64,000 bases of DNA from Methanobacteriota archaeon (GTDB lineage Archaea > Methanobacteriota > Methanobacteria > Methanobacteriales > Methanobacteriaceae): assembly GCA_023411115.1 (NCBI GenBank), contig JAEYPF010000020.1, positions 1 through 64,000 of the forward strand. The letters are read 5' to 3'. This document shows positions 28,510-36,769 of this stretch, piece by piece (positions within the stretch are counted from its first letter, which is position 1; the number at the start of each line of letters is the position of its first letter). Below the pieces are notes generated by a model that made no database searches, had not been told where the DNA came from, and was given only the letters and a program-made list of their open reading frames with translations. Both the position numbers and the translations under genes were made by a program.

Positions 28510-30231
28510 TTATTTAATAACTATCAAGGTATCTCCAGCATTAACGGTGTCGCCTTCTTTAATAAAGATTTCTTCTACAGTACCGGAGCTTGTAGCATGA
28601 ATATCATTTTCCATTTTCATGGCTTCTAATACGGCAACAACATCTCCTTCATTTACCTTATCTCCTTTGTCTACTTTGAGTTTAAGGATCATACCTTGCA
28701 TTGTAGAAGTTACACCGCCTTCAACAGGGCCAGTAGGACCCTGAGCAGATTCAACACTTTCTATATCCATGTAACCTACAGGATGCACTTTAACGTTGAA
28801 CACTTCACCGTCTACATCTACCGCGTATTCTGTAGGGATTCCAGAAGGTGCTTCACATGCTTCTGCTTCTGCAGGAGGTATAAGTGGCTCTTCTTCAGCT
28901 TCACCTTTTAAGAATTTTGGAGCAACAGCAGGATAGAGGGCATAGGTTAAAACATCCTCTTCTTTTTTAATAATTCCTAACTTTTCTCCTTCTTCTTTAT
29001 ATTTCTCAAATTGAGGTTCAATCAGGTCTGCAGGCCTAACTGTAATTGGTTCTTCATCCCCAATGATTTTCTTTTTAACATCTTCATTGACAGGTGCCGG
29101 CGGTCTTCCATAGAACCCTTTGAAATATTCTTTTACTTCTTTTGAAACTGATTTATACCTTTCCCCACCCAGTACATTCATAACTGCCTGAATTCCAACT
29201 ATCTGGCTTGTTGGGGTTACAAGTGGAGGATATCCAAGATCTTTTCTAACTCGCGGAACTTCTTCAAGCACATCCTCGTATCTATCAAGTGCATTTTGGA
29301 CTTTAAGCTGGGATACAAAGTTGGACAGCATTCCACCGGGGATCTGGTAAATCAGGACATCCGTATCAACTTGTTCGGCAATAGGATCAAGAATACCGCT
29401 GTATTTTTTCCGTATCTCTTCGAAATATTTTTTAATATGTGTGAGAATCTTTAAATCCAGCTCTGTGTCATAAGGAGTACCTTGAAGTGCTGCTACCATA
29501 CTTTCAGTTGGCGGTTGCGAGGCTCCCCATGAAAGGGGTGAAATAGCAGTATCTAATAGGTCTACTCCTGCCTGACATGCTGCATAATAACTCATGGGAG
29601 TCATACCGCTTGTACAGTGGCAGTGTAAGTTTACAATCAGGTTTGTTTCTTCTTTAAGAGTTTTTATAAGTTCATAAGTGTCATGGGGCGATATAAGCCC
29701 TGCCATATCTTTTATGGCTACGGAGTCACACCCTAAGCCCTCTAATTCTCGTGCAAATTCTACATATTTTTCTAATGTATGGTATGGGCTAACAGTATAT
29801 GATATTACACCTTGAACATGAGCATCCTGTTCACGTGCGACTTTGATGGCATATTCCATATTTCGTATATCATTAAGTGCATCAAATATCCTGAAGACAT
29901 CAATACCATTTTCATAGGATTTTTCAACGAATTTTCGTACTATATCGTCAGGGTAATGTTTGTAGCCAACAAGATTTTGGCCACGAAGTAACATTTGAAG
30001 TGGAGTCTTTTTCATGTGCTCTTTAAGTTCTCTAAGTCTTTCCCATGGGTCTTCATTTAGATAACGAATGCATGTATCGAATGTAGCCCCTCCCCATGAT
30101 TCCAGTGAAAAATATCCTACTTTATCCATTTCTTCAGCAATTGGCAACATGTCTCGAGTTCTCATTCTTGTTGCAAGTAGAGATTGGTGTGCATCTCGAA
30201 ATGCTGTTTCAATGATTTTTATCTTTTTCAT
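28510..30231 (-). CDS. pycB: Pyruvate carboxylase subunit B
   Basis: Carboxyltransferase plus biotin-carrier subunit of the two-part archaeal pyruvate carboxylase, 573 residues. It makes oxaloacetate for biosynthesis. The first ~300 residues form the TIM-barrel carboxyltransferase (ETAFRDAHQSLLATRMRT; DALNDIRNM; LHCHCTSGM). The C-terminal ~75 residues are a biotinyl domain with the target lysine in EAMKMEND. The ATG at 30231 follows GTGAGGGT; the GTG at 30243 is part of that site. It could be read as oxaloacetate decarboxylase alpha, but no beta or gamma subunit is seen. Subunit A is not in the window. Confidence 0.9.
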   Translation of the reverse strand: MKKIKIIETAFRDAHQSLLATRMRTRDMLPIAEEMDKVGYFSLESWGGATFDTCIRYLNEDPWERLRELKEHMKKTPLQMLLRGQNLVGYKHYPDDIVRKFVEKSYENGIDVFRIFDALNDIRNMEYAIKVAREQDAHVQGVISYTVSPYHTLEKYVEFARELEGLGCDSVAIKDMAGLISPHDTYELIKTLKEETNLIVNLHCHCTSGMTPMSYYAACQAGVDLLDTAISPLSWGASQPPTESMVAALQGTPYDTELDLKILTHIKKYFEEIRKKYSGILDPIAEQVDTDVLIYQIPGGMLSNFVSQLKVQNALDRYEDVLEEVPRVRKDLGYPPLVTPTSQIVGIQAVMNVLGGERYKSVSKEVKEYFKGFYGRPPAPVNEDVKKKIIGDEEPITVRPADLIEPQFEKYKEEGEKLGIIKKEEDVLTYALYPAVAPKFLKGEAEEEPLIPPAEAEACEAPSGIPTEYAVDVDGEVFNVKVHPVGYMDIESVESAQGPTGPVEGGVTSTMQGMILKLKVDKGDKVNEGDVVAVLEAMKMENDIHATSSGTVEEIFIKEGDTVNAGDTLIVIK

Positions 30232-30378
30232 AGTGACCCTCACAGTAAATTTGAATATGTCAATTATAACATCTTTATATAATTAGTCTAAACTGTCATA
30301 TATACCCTATTTCTTTGAAAAATATTGTAATATTGAGTAAAAAAATAAGAGTACCAGATATCAGTATCATGCCTAAAA

Positions 30379-31956
30379 CTAATACTTTATTCTGCAAATT
30401 ATGAAATCTTTATTTTCGTATACAACTTCTACATTACTTGGAATTATTTCATTGATGTTTGTTTTAAGGTCTTTATCGAAATAGAGAAGAGAATACATCT
30501 CAGAATTTGTTTGTGTATATGAATTGTCGTTTTCAAAGGGGGATGTCAGCCGTTTATCATAAACTATATAACCTATCTTTTCTTTTTCAAAAACGGACAA
30601 CGGCGTAGTTTTATTGAAATATTTGAAATTTTGAGTAATTGGCATTCCGGATTCAGCTGCAAGGAAGGTCCCAGTGTAAAGATTAGAAATAACCACTGAT
30701 CTTGTTTTATTCCCGTTTTTATCAAACCAGTTTGCCATATCTACCTCTGAATCACTTGGGGGAGCAGTTTGAACATAGCCATATTTGGTTATGGTCCCGA
30801 ATTTTGCTATTTTTGGGTTTTCAACAGTTAAAACGCCTGAAACGGCAGATAATGCAAAGATACCTATTAAAAATGCAGATCTAAACGATCTGGATGAAAA
30901 TGTATTATGTTGTTTAAACCAGTAATAAAGCTGGCTTAAACCAAAGCCGCCGAGTATAGCAAGAGGGATGAGTAAATAGATTAAAACTCTGTAAGATATT
31001 ACATTTATACCGAACCAGTAAGCATTACTCAGTAAAAACATCACTAAAATCCATACAAAAATGAAAAAATGCTTTTTCTGCATCTTTCCAAAAGCAAAAA
31101 TGCACCCAATTACTGCAAAAATTAAAACTAACGGCCCAATATTTCCAATGTAAGACAATGCACTTATGGCTTTATTATAGCCTAATGAAGTGCTGTAACC
31201 AGTTACAGCTGTTAAACCTTGCTGTATCAAACTGTGGAACATATCTGGCTTAAATAAAAAGAGCCCAATTAGCCCTATAACTGCCAGAATGATTAATGAA
31301 ATAAGGAAAGCGCCATAATTTTTAAAAACACCTTTATTTCTATTTAGAATCAATTCAAGAATTGTAAATGCAGTTATTATCAGAAATAGGCATAATGGGG
31401 CTGCAAGGTGTGTTAAAATGGTTAAAATGAATATAATCCCTGCTATTAATGCATATTTTAGAACTCCTTCTTTAATTGATCTGTAGTAAAGATAAACTGC
31501 AATGGGCAGAAAAATTAGGGCCAGGTTTTCTGGAATGGGCAGCACTATTCTGGCAATTAAATAGCTGGATATCATTAAAAATCCTGCTGAAATTCCTGCA
31601 ATTCTGCCATAAAACTCCTTTGCAACAAAAGATACAGATAATACAATAGACATTGCCAGAACTGGCTGCAGGAACCTTGCAATCTGGAAGAAATCGGTGT
31701 TTAGAAGAGTACCTAAACCGGCGATTAAAAACTGAAAGAGGGGAGGATAACCTATTTTTTGCCCATATGGAGCATTTAAAAGCGGATCAGTTAATACAAA
31801 TCCGTAGTGAGCGTAAACTTTAGCGTACTCTATGTGCATTATTACATCCCAGCTCAGTGGCCACTGATAAGTTAACGTTGGAATTAAAGCTATGAAAAAC
31901 ATGGTTACTGCGGGAATAAGCCATAGATATTTATTGATATGTTCATTGAAATTCAT
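30379..31956 (-). CDS. Multi-pass membrane protein, GT-C glycosyltransferase-like
   Basis: Integral membrane protein of 525 residues with about 12 hydrophobic segments. The first loop after helix 1 has SWDVIMHIEYAKVYAHYGF, an acidic-residue-then-His pattern like the D-X-X-H region of GT-C lipid-linked sugar transferases. Residues after about 400 form a soluble tail that may be extracytoplasmic. It probably acts in surface glycan or lipid decoration. The exact substrate is unknown. It is divergent from the nif operon, with a spacer of 287 nt. Confidence 0.65.
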   Translation of the reverse strand: MNFNEHINKYLWLIPAVTMFFIALIPTLTYQWPLSWDVIMHIEYAKVYAHYGFVLTDPLLNAPYGQKIGYPPLFQFLIAGLGTLLNTDFFQIARFLQPVLAMSIVLSVSFVAKEFYGRIAGISAGFLMISSYLIARIVLPIPENLALIFLPIAVYLYYRSIKEGVLKYALIAGIIFILTILTHLAAPLCLFLIITAFTILELILNRNKGVFKNYGAFLISLIILAVIGLIGLFLFKPDMFHSLIQQGLTAVTGYSTSLGYNKAISALSYIGNIGPLVLIFAVIGCIFAFGKMQKKHFFIFVWILVMFLLSNAYWFGINVISYRVLIYLLIPLAILGGFGLSQLYYWFKQHNTFSSRSFRSAFLIGIFALSAVSGVLTVENPKIAKFGTITKYGYVQTAPPSDSEVDMANWFDKNGNKTRSVVISNLYTGTFLAAESGMPITQNFKYFNKTTPLSVFEKEKIGYIVYDKRLTSPFENDNSYTQTNSEMYSLLYFDKDLKTNINEIIPSNVEVVYENKDFIICRIKY

Positions 31957-32140
31957 TACATCACTTGATTATCTGTCTTAAAAGAAAGTTTAATTCTGAT
32001 TTAAAATAATATGTTGGTGATCCATTTAAATATACTCTTGAAACTGATTACATTCTCTCTGTTTATAATCCTTTTTAAACAAAATGCAATTAAATACGCC
32101 TCGATAATCCATAAATCAGTACAAAAACGGATCTTTCGAA

Positions 32141-32190
32141 ACATTTATATTAGATAAAAACATAACAGATGTTGTCGGAAGTATGTTTCC
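32141..32190 (+). promoter_or_regulatory. nifH promoter with an NrpR-type operator
   Basis: GGAAGTATGTTTCC at 32177-32190 matches GGAA-N6-TTCC, the operator of the nitrogen repressor NrpR characterised in Methanococcus maripaludis. A BRE/TATA-like sequence (cgaaacatttatatta) lies about 25-35 nt upstream at 32137-32152, which puts the operator at or just after the expected transcription start. A second TTCC (32194-32197) extends the symmetry as CGGAAG...CTTCCG. Repression when nitrogen is plentiful is inferred by analogy. Confidence 0.85.
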
Positions 32191-32243
32191 TTCTTCCGCC
32201 AAGAATCTAAAATTCATTGAAAAAACAAAAGGTGGGTTCTATT

Positions 32244-33071
32244 ATGGTAAGAAAAATAGCAATTTATGGAAAAGGTGGAATTGGAAAGTCCACAACACAG
32301 CAAAATACAGCCGCCGCAATGGCTCACTTCCATGACAAAAATATCATGATTCATGGATGTGATCCAAAAGCAGACAGTACTCGTCTGGTACTTGGTGGTA
32401 AAATGCAGACCACCATGATGGACACATTACGAGAAGAGGGAGAAGAAGCCTGTACTCCTGAAAACGTTGTTGATACGGGGTATGGGGGAATTAAATGTGT
32501 TGAATCTGGTGGTCCAGAACCGGGTGTAGGATGTGCTGGAAGAGGAGTGATCACAGCTATAACAATAATGGAAATGTATGGGGAATATGAAAAAGATTTA
32601 GATTTTGTGTTCTTCGATGTTTTGGGTGATGTTGTCTGTGGTGGATTTGCTATGCCTATACGGGATGGAAAAGCATCAGAAATTTATATTGTGGCATCTG
32701 GTGAAATGATGGCGCTGTATGCTGCAAATAATATATGTAAAGGTATGGTAAAATACGCTGAACAAAGTGGAGTAAGACTGGGAGGAATTATCTGTAACAG
32801 CCGAAATGTGGATGGTGAAGCAGAACTGCTTAAAGAATTCTGTGAAAAACTGGGAACTCAAATGATTCACTTCGTTCCACGTGACAATATAGTTCAAAAA
32901 GCTGAATTCAACAAAAAATCGGTTGTAGAGTTTGATGAAACATGTAACCAGGCTAATGAATACAAAATGCTTGCAGAAAAAATTATCAACAACGATAACT
33001 TTGTCATTCCAAAACCAATGACAATGGATGAACTTGAAGATCTGGTTGTAAAATACGGCCTTATAGACTAA
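32244..33071 (+). CDS. nifH: Nitrogenase iron protein
   Basis: Dinitrogenase reductase, 275 residues. It hydrolyses ATP and feeds electrons to NifDK. P-loop GKGGIGKST lies at residues 9-17. The two [4Fe-4S] cysteines that bridge the dimer are in GVGCAGRGVI and GDVVCGGFA; the arginine after the first (CAGRG) is the ADP-ribosylation site in other organisms. The ATG at 32244 follows AAAGGTGGG; an upstream in-frame start at 32217 adds 9 residues with no site. First gene of nifH-I1-I2-D-K-E-N-X. Confidence 0.97.
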   Translation: MVRKIAIYGKGGIGKSTTQQNTAAAMAHFHDKNIMIHGCDPKADSTRLVLGGKMQTTMMDTLREEGEEACTPENVVDTGYGGIKCVESGGPEPGVGCAGRGVITAITIMEMYGEYEKDLDFVFFDVLGDVVCGGFAMPIRDGKASEIYIVASGEMMALYAANNICKGMVKYAEQSGVRLGGIICNSRNVDGEAELLKEFCEKLGTQMIHFVPRDNIVQKAEFNKKSVVEFDETCNQANEYKMLAEKIINNDNFVIPKPMTMDELEDLVVKYGLID

Positions 33072-33085
33072 TTGGAAGTGTAAAA

Positions 33086-33403
33086 ATGAAAATGATTAGA
33101 GCAATTATAAGACCAGAAAAAACAGAAGACGTAGTTGATGCACTGGATGCAGCAGGACATGTTGCCCTTACTAAAATGGATGTTATAGGCCGCGGTAAAC
33201 AGAAAGGTATTCAACTGGAATCAATTTATTACGATGAAATACCCAAGCTAATGCTGCTTCTTGTTGCAGAGGACGAATCTATCGATGAAATAGTGGATAT
33301 AATATCAGAAAATGCTTTTACTGGAAATATGGGTGATGGGAAATTATTCGTAAGTCCAGTAGAAGAAGCATATACTGTAAGAACAAGGAGTAAAGGGCTT
33401 TAG
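33086..33403 (+). CDS. nifI1: Nitrogenase-regulating PII protein NifI1
   Basis: PII-family protein of 105 residues lying between nifH and nifD, the hallmark place of NifI1 in methanogens. With NifI2 it binds and inhibits NifDK when ammonium is added, and is relieved by 2-oxoglutarate. It starts MKMIRAIIRPEKTEDVVDALDAAG and carries the PII signature AEDESIDEIVDIISENAFTG with GDGKLFVSPVE. The T-loop (GRGKQKGIQLESIYYDEIPK) lacks the uridylylated tyrosine context of GlnB. It is 14 nt from nifH. Confidence 0.95.
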   Translation: MKMIRAIIRPEKTEDVVDALDAAGHVALTKMDVIGRGKQKGIQLESIYYDEIPKLMLLLVAEDESIDEIVDIISENAFTGNMGDGKLFVSPVEEAYTVRTRSKGL

Positions 33404-33415
33404 CGTGGTGTGAAG

Positions 33416-33784
33416 ATGAAAGAAATCATTGCCATCATACGGCCCAATAAAATGGGAAGGACAAAAGACGTCTTAAATTCACTTGGATTCCCTTCAATGA
33501 CTGCAAATCGTGTTATGGGGCGGGGTAGGCAAAAAGCAATCTTGAATGAGGTAACATTTGATATAAAAGAGCCCGCTCTTTTAGAAGAAGAAGGAAGCAT
33601 GAGGTACATACCTAAAAGACTCATATCATTAATAGTTCCAGATGAAGATGCATCTCTGGTGGTGGAAGCCATAATGAAAGTCAATCATACTGGGCAAATA
33701 GGGGACGGAAAGATATTTGTCTGCAATGTAGATGATGCAATACGAGTTCGAACAAAAGAAAAGGGAGAAGAAGCAATTTTGTAA
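33416..33784 (+). CDS. nifI2: Nitrogenase-regulating PII protein NifI2
   Basis: Second PII-like regulator, 122 residues, with a longer T-loop region than NifI1 (GRGRQKAILNEVTFDIKEPALLEEEGSM). It acts with NifI1 in ammonium switch-off of nitrogenase in methanogens. The ATG at 33416 is preferred; an in-frame GTG at 33410 is part of the GGTGGTG ribosome binding site. It is 12 nt from nifI1 and 45 nt from nifD. Confidence 0.93.
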   Translation: MKEIIAIIRPNKMGRTKDVLNSLGFPSMTANRVMGRGRQKAILNEVTFDIKEPALLEEEGSMRYIPKRLISLIVPDEDASLVVEAIMKVNHTGQIGDGKIFVCNVDDAIRVRTKEKGEEAIL

Positions 33785-33829
33785 ATTGTGCTTCTGCATT
33801 TATAATTAAACTTATTAAGGAGATTAAAT

Positions 33830-35275
33830 ATGCCTTACAAACTTTTTGACGTGTCTAAACCTATTCCTGAGAGAAAAGAGCACACATATGTAAAACACTG
33901 TGGCGATCCTGAGGACTGTCTCCCAAAATGTAATTCAAAGACCATTCCAGGATCCATGACAGAACGTGGATGTGCATTTGCAGGAGCTAAAGGGGTTATA
34001 ACTGGAGCTATAAAGGATGTAGCCCATATAGTACATTCACCTGTCGGCTGTACAGTGTATGGTTACGGAACAAAAAGATATCCAACAACCACGGACATGC
34101 CAGACGGAAGTCAATTCCCAGTAAAAGATTTTAACATTAAATACATCATTGGAACAGATTTACAGGAATCTGACGTGGTTTTTGGCGGAATGAAAAAATT
34201 ACGCCAGGCTATTCTAGATACTAAAAGAGAATTCCCATTTGTAAATGCAATATATCTATATGCAACCTGTACAACTGGATTAATTGGGGATGACATGGAT
34301 GCTGTTGCTAAAGAAATGGAAGAAGAATTAGATATACCTATTATAGCATTTAATGCACCAGGATTCGCAGGTCCAACACAGTCTAAAGGACACTCTATTG
34401 GAAACAACGTTCTCTTTGAGAAATTAGTGGGTAAAACAGAACCACCGGCTACGGGGCCTTATGATATAAATCTTATCGGTGAATACAACATCGACGGGGA
34501 CCTCTGGCTGCTTAAAGATTACTTTAAAGAGATAGGAATAAATGTCTTGAGTACGTTCACTGGAGATTGCTGTCACAATGAGATAGGCTGGATGCACAGG
34601 GCAAAATTGAGCGTAGTAAGATGTCAAAGATCCTCTACTTACATAGCAAAACTCATAGAGGAGAAATACGGCGTCCCTTACATGAAAACTGACTTTTTCA
34701 GTACCAAATACTGTGCAGAAAACTTAAAGACCGTAGCAAGGTTCTTTGGTCTTGAAGATAAAGCAGATGAAGTGATCGCTAATAGAATGGCCAAAATAAT
34801 TCCTGAGTTAGAATTCTATAGGGAAAAATTAACTGGAAAAAGAGCATTCATCTTCTCTGGTGGGCCTAAAAGTTATCACCTTTCTGTTCCACTAGAAGAG
34901 GAATTAGGAATGGAAATAACCGGTGTTTCATCCATGTTTGAACATGAAGATGGATTTGAAAAGATGAAAAAACGGGTAAAAGAAGGTGGACTTGTAATAG
35001 ACGATCCAAATGCATTGGAATTAGAAGAACTGGTTGAAGATTACAAAATCGATTTAATTATGGGCGGTGTAAAAGAGAAGTATCTGGTTCATAAATTAGG
35101 AATACCATCTCTTCTAATTCACTCATATGAAAACGGTCCATATATAGGATTTGAAGGTTTCTTAAACCTTGCAAGAGATATGTACACTTCTATCTACAAT
35201 CCAGTATGGAGTATGCTTGAATTCAAAGAAACTGAAGACCCAGACATACCAAATATCGAAGAGGGGGCAAAATAA
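33830..35275 (+). CDS. nifD: Nitrogenase molybdenum-iron protein alpha chain
   Basis: Alpha chain of dinitrogenase, 481 residues. P-cluster cysteines are in ERGCAFAGA, SPVGCTVYG and YATCTTGLIGDD. The cofactor cysteine is in VVRCQRSSTYI and the cofactor histidine in LLIHSYENGPYIGFEGF; the histidine near the active site is in QSKGHSIGN. The NGPY-X-GFEGF segment recalls VnfD/AnfD more than NifD of Azotobacter, but no delta (G) subunit gene is present and nifEN follow, so a molybdenum enzyme is favoured. It overlaps nifK by one base. Confidence 0.95.
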   Translation: MPYKLFDVSKPIPERKEHTYVKHCGDPEDCLPKCNSKTIPGSMTERGCAFAGAKGVITGAIKDVAHIVHSPVGCTVYGYGTKRYPTTTDMPDGSQFPVKDFNIKYIIGTDLQESDVVFGGMKKLRQAILDTKREFPFVNAIYLYATCTTGLIGDDMDAVAKEMEEELDIPIIAFNAPGFAGPTQSKGHSIGNNVLFEKLVGKTEPPATGPYDINLIGEYNIDGDLWLLKDYFKEIGINVLSTFTGDCCHNEIGWMHRAKLSVVRCQRSSTYIAKLIEEKYGVPYMKTDFFSTKYCAENLKTVARFFGLEDKADEVIANRMAKIIPELEFYREKLTGKRAFIFSGGPKSYHLSVPLEEELGMEITGVSSMFEHEDGFEKMKKRVKEGGLVIDDPNALELEELVEDYKIDLIMGGVKEKYLVHKLGIPSLLIHSYENGPYIGFEGFLNLARDMYTSIYNPVWSMLEFKETEDPDIPNIEEGAK

Positions 35276-36657
35276 TGGGTGTAAATATTATAGAAAAAGA
35301 CAGGACCGCTACAATCAATCCTCTAAAAACCTGTCAGCCGTTAGGGGCAATGTGGGCAGTTACTGGGATTAGCAGGTCAGTGCCACTGGTTCATGGTTCT
35401 CAAGGGTGTTCATCATTCGTTAGATATTCTCTCTCACGTCATTTCAGGGAACCTTCAGAAATTGCTGTAACCTCCCTCCACGAAGATGCAGCAGTTTTTG
35501 GTGGAAGGAGAAACCTTGTTGAAGGTCTTCAAAACGTCGCAGTAAGACTTAACCCTGATTTAATTGGTGTAATTACAACATGTTCCAGTGAGATCATTGG
35601 TGACGATGTAATTGGGTTTATAAAAACTGCAAAGGAAGAGTTAAAGAAAAAAATTGGTGAAGAAGCAACTGAAAAAATAAAAATCGTACCAATAAGCACT
35701 CCAAGTTTCGTTGAAACACATCTTAAGGGTTACGATAATGCGATTAAAGCTTTAGCTGATCACGTGGCAGAACCTTCCGAACCTAATGAAAAGATAAACA
35801 TAATTCCGGGAATGGTGAACCCTGGTGATATACGCGAAATAAAACATATTCTCAGGCTTATGGATCTAGAAAGTATCATTCTCACAGATATTTCAGATCC
35901 ATTTGATGCACCACTCCGGCCATCTGCAACTGAGTACAAGCCATATTATCCAAAAGGAGGAACAAACACCGAAGAAATTGCTGATTCAGCAAACAGTGTA
36001 GGTACAATATCTCTTACCAAATATGCTGGTTCAGGTGCCTTATCTTTAGAGAAAAAATATAATATACCTGCAGAATTAGGTCCGATTCCAATAGGAGTTC
36101 AAAATACCGATCAATTCCTCAGGAATTTGAAGAAACTCACTGGTCAGGACGTTCCAGACTCCATCTTAGATGAAAGGGGTTTGCTCATAGATTCTATGGC
36201 AGATATAGCTTCCAGATATCTGTTTGGCCGTACTGTAGCCATCTATGGAGATCCTGAAATCACATCCGGAATGGCACGATTTGTAGGAGAACTTGGTATG
36301 GAACCTAAAATGGTTCTTACAGGATCTAATAACCAGGAATTCGTTAAAGACATAGAAAAAGTATCTAAAGAAACAGGAGCTGAAATAGACACTCTAGTGG
36401 GGCAGGATTTAAGGGCAATGGAAGTATATCTTAAGGATAATCCTGTTGACCTGATGATTGGTAGTTCTGATGCAAGACTTATGGCTAAGGAATATGGAAT
36501 TCCACTTGTGAGGGTTGGTTATCCAGTTTATGACCGTGTAGGGTACCATAGGCGCCCTATTGTTGGATACAATGGAGGTATTCACCTCATAGATTTAATA
36601 ACCAACACGATACTTGAGAAATATTATGAACCTGAGCACTGGAAACTTCAGCAGTAA
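35275..36657 (+). CDS. nifK: Nitrogenase molybdenum-iron protein beta chain
   Basis: Beta chain of dinitrogenase, 460 residues, shorter than bacterial NifK (about 520) because it lacks the N-terminal extension, as in other methanogens. P-cluster cysteines are in LKTCQPLGAM, GSQGCSSFVRY and TTCSSEIIGDD. The start overlaps the nifD stop (TAATG). It is followed by a 112-nt spacer with a strong hairpin before nifE. Confidence 0.95.
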   Translation: MGVNIIEKDRTATINPLKTCQPLGAMWAVTGISRSVPLVHGSQGCSSFVRYSLSRHFREPSEIAVTSLHEDAAVFGGRRNLVEGLQNVAVRLNPDLIGVITTCSSEIIGDDVIGFIKTAKEELKKKIGEEATEKIKIVPISTPSFVETHLKGYDNAIKALADHVAEPSEPNEKINIIPGMVNPGDIREIKHILRLMDLESIILTDISDPFDAPLRPSATEYKPYYPKGGTNTEEIADSANSVGTISLTKYAGSGALSLEKKYNIPAELGPIPIGVQNTDQFLRNLKKLTGQDVPDSILDERGLLIDSMADIASRYLFGRTVAIYGDPEITSGMARFVGELGMEPKMVLTGSNNQEFVKDIEKVSKETGAEIDTLVGQDLRAMEVYLKDNPVDLMIGSSDARLMAKEYGIPLVRVGYPVYDRVGYHRRPIVGYNGGIHLIDLITNTILEKYYEPEHWKLQQ

Positions 36658-36667
36658 TATGTTAATA

Positions 36668-36719
36668 GACCTCCATGATCTCAATAGGCCAATAAGGGCC
36701 TATAACCTTTTAGGGGGTC
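36668..36719 (+). other. Structured intercistronic RNA between nifK and nifE
   Basis: The spacer holds nested complementary arms. The outer arm GACCTCC (36668-36674) pairs with GGGGGTC (36713-36719), with one G-U pair. The inner arm ATAGGCC (36684-36690) pairs with GGCCTAT (36697-36703) over a 6-nt loop. It is GC-rich compared with other spacers. It may protect the 3' end of the nifHDK message or reduce read-through into nifEN, as a means of making less of the cofactor-scaffold proteins. Role inferred. Confidence 0.55.
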
Positions 36720-36769
36720 GTTATTTTTTAAGAAGGAGAATTTGATATTGAAAATTTAGGGGAATTTAT

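Noticed and set aside
33830..36657. Vanadium or iron-only nitrogenase
   Set aside because: No delta subunit gene is present, and nifE, nifN and nifX follow directly; only a local motif resembles Vnf/Anf.
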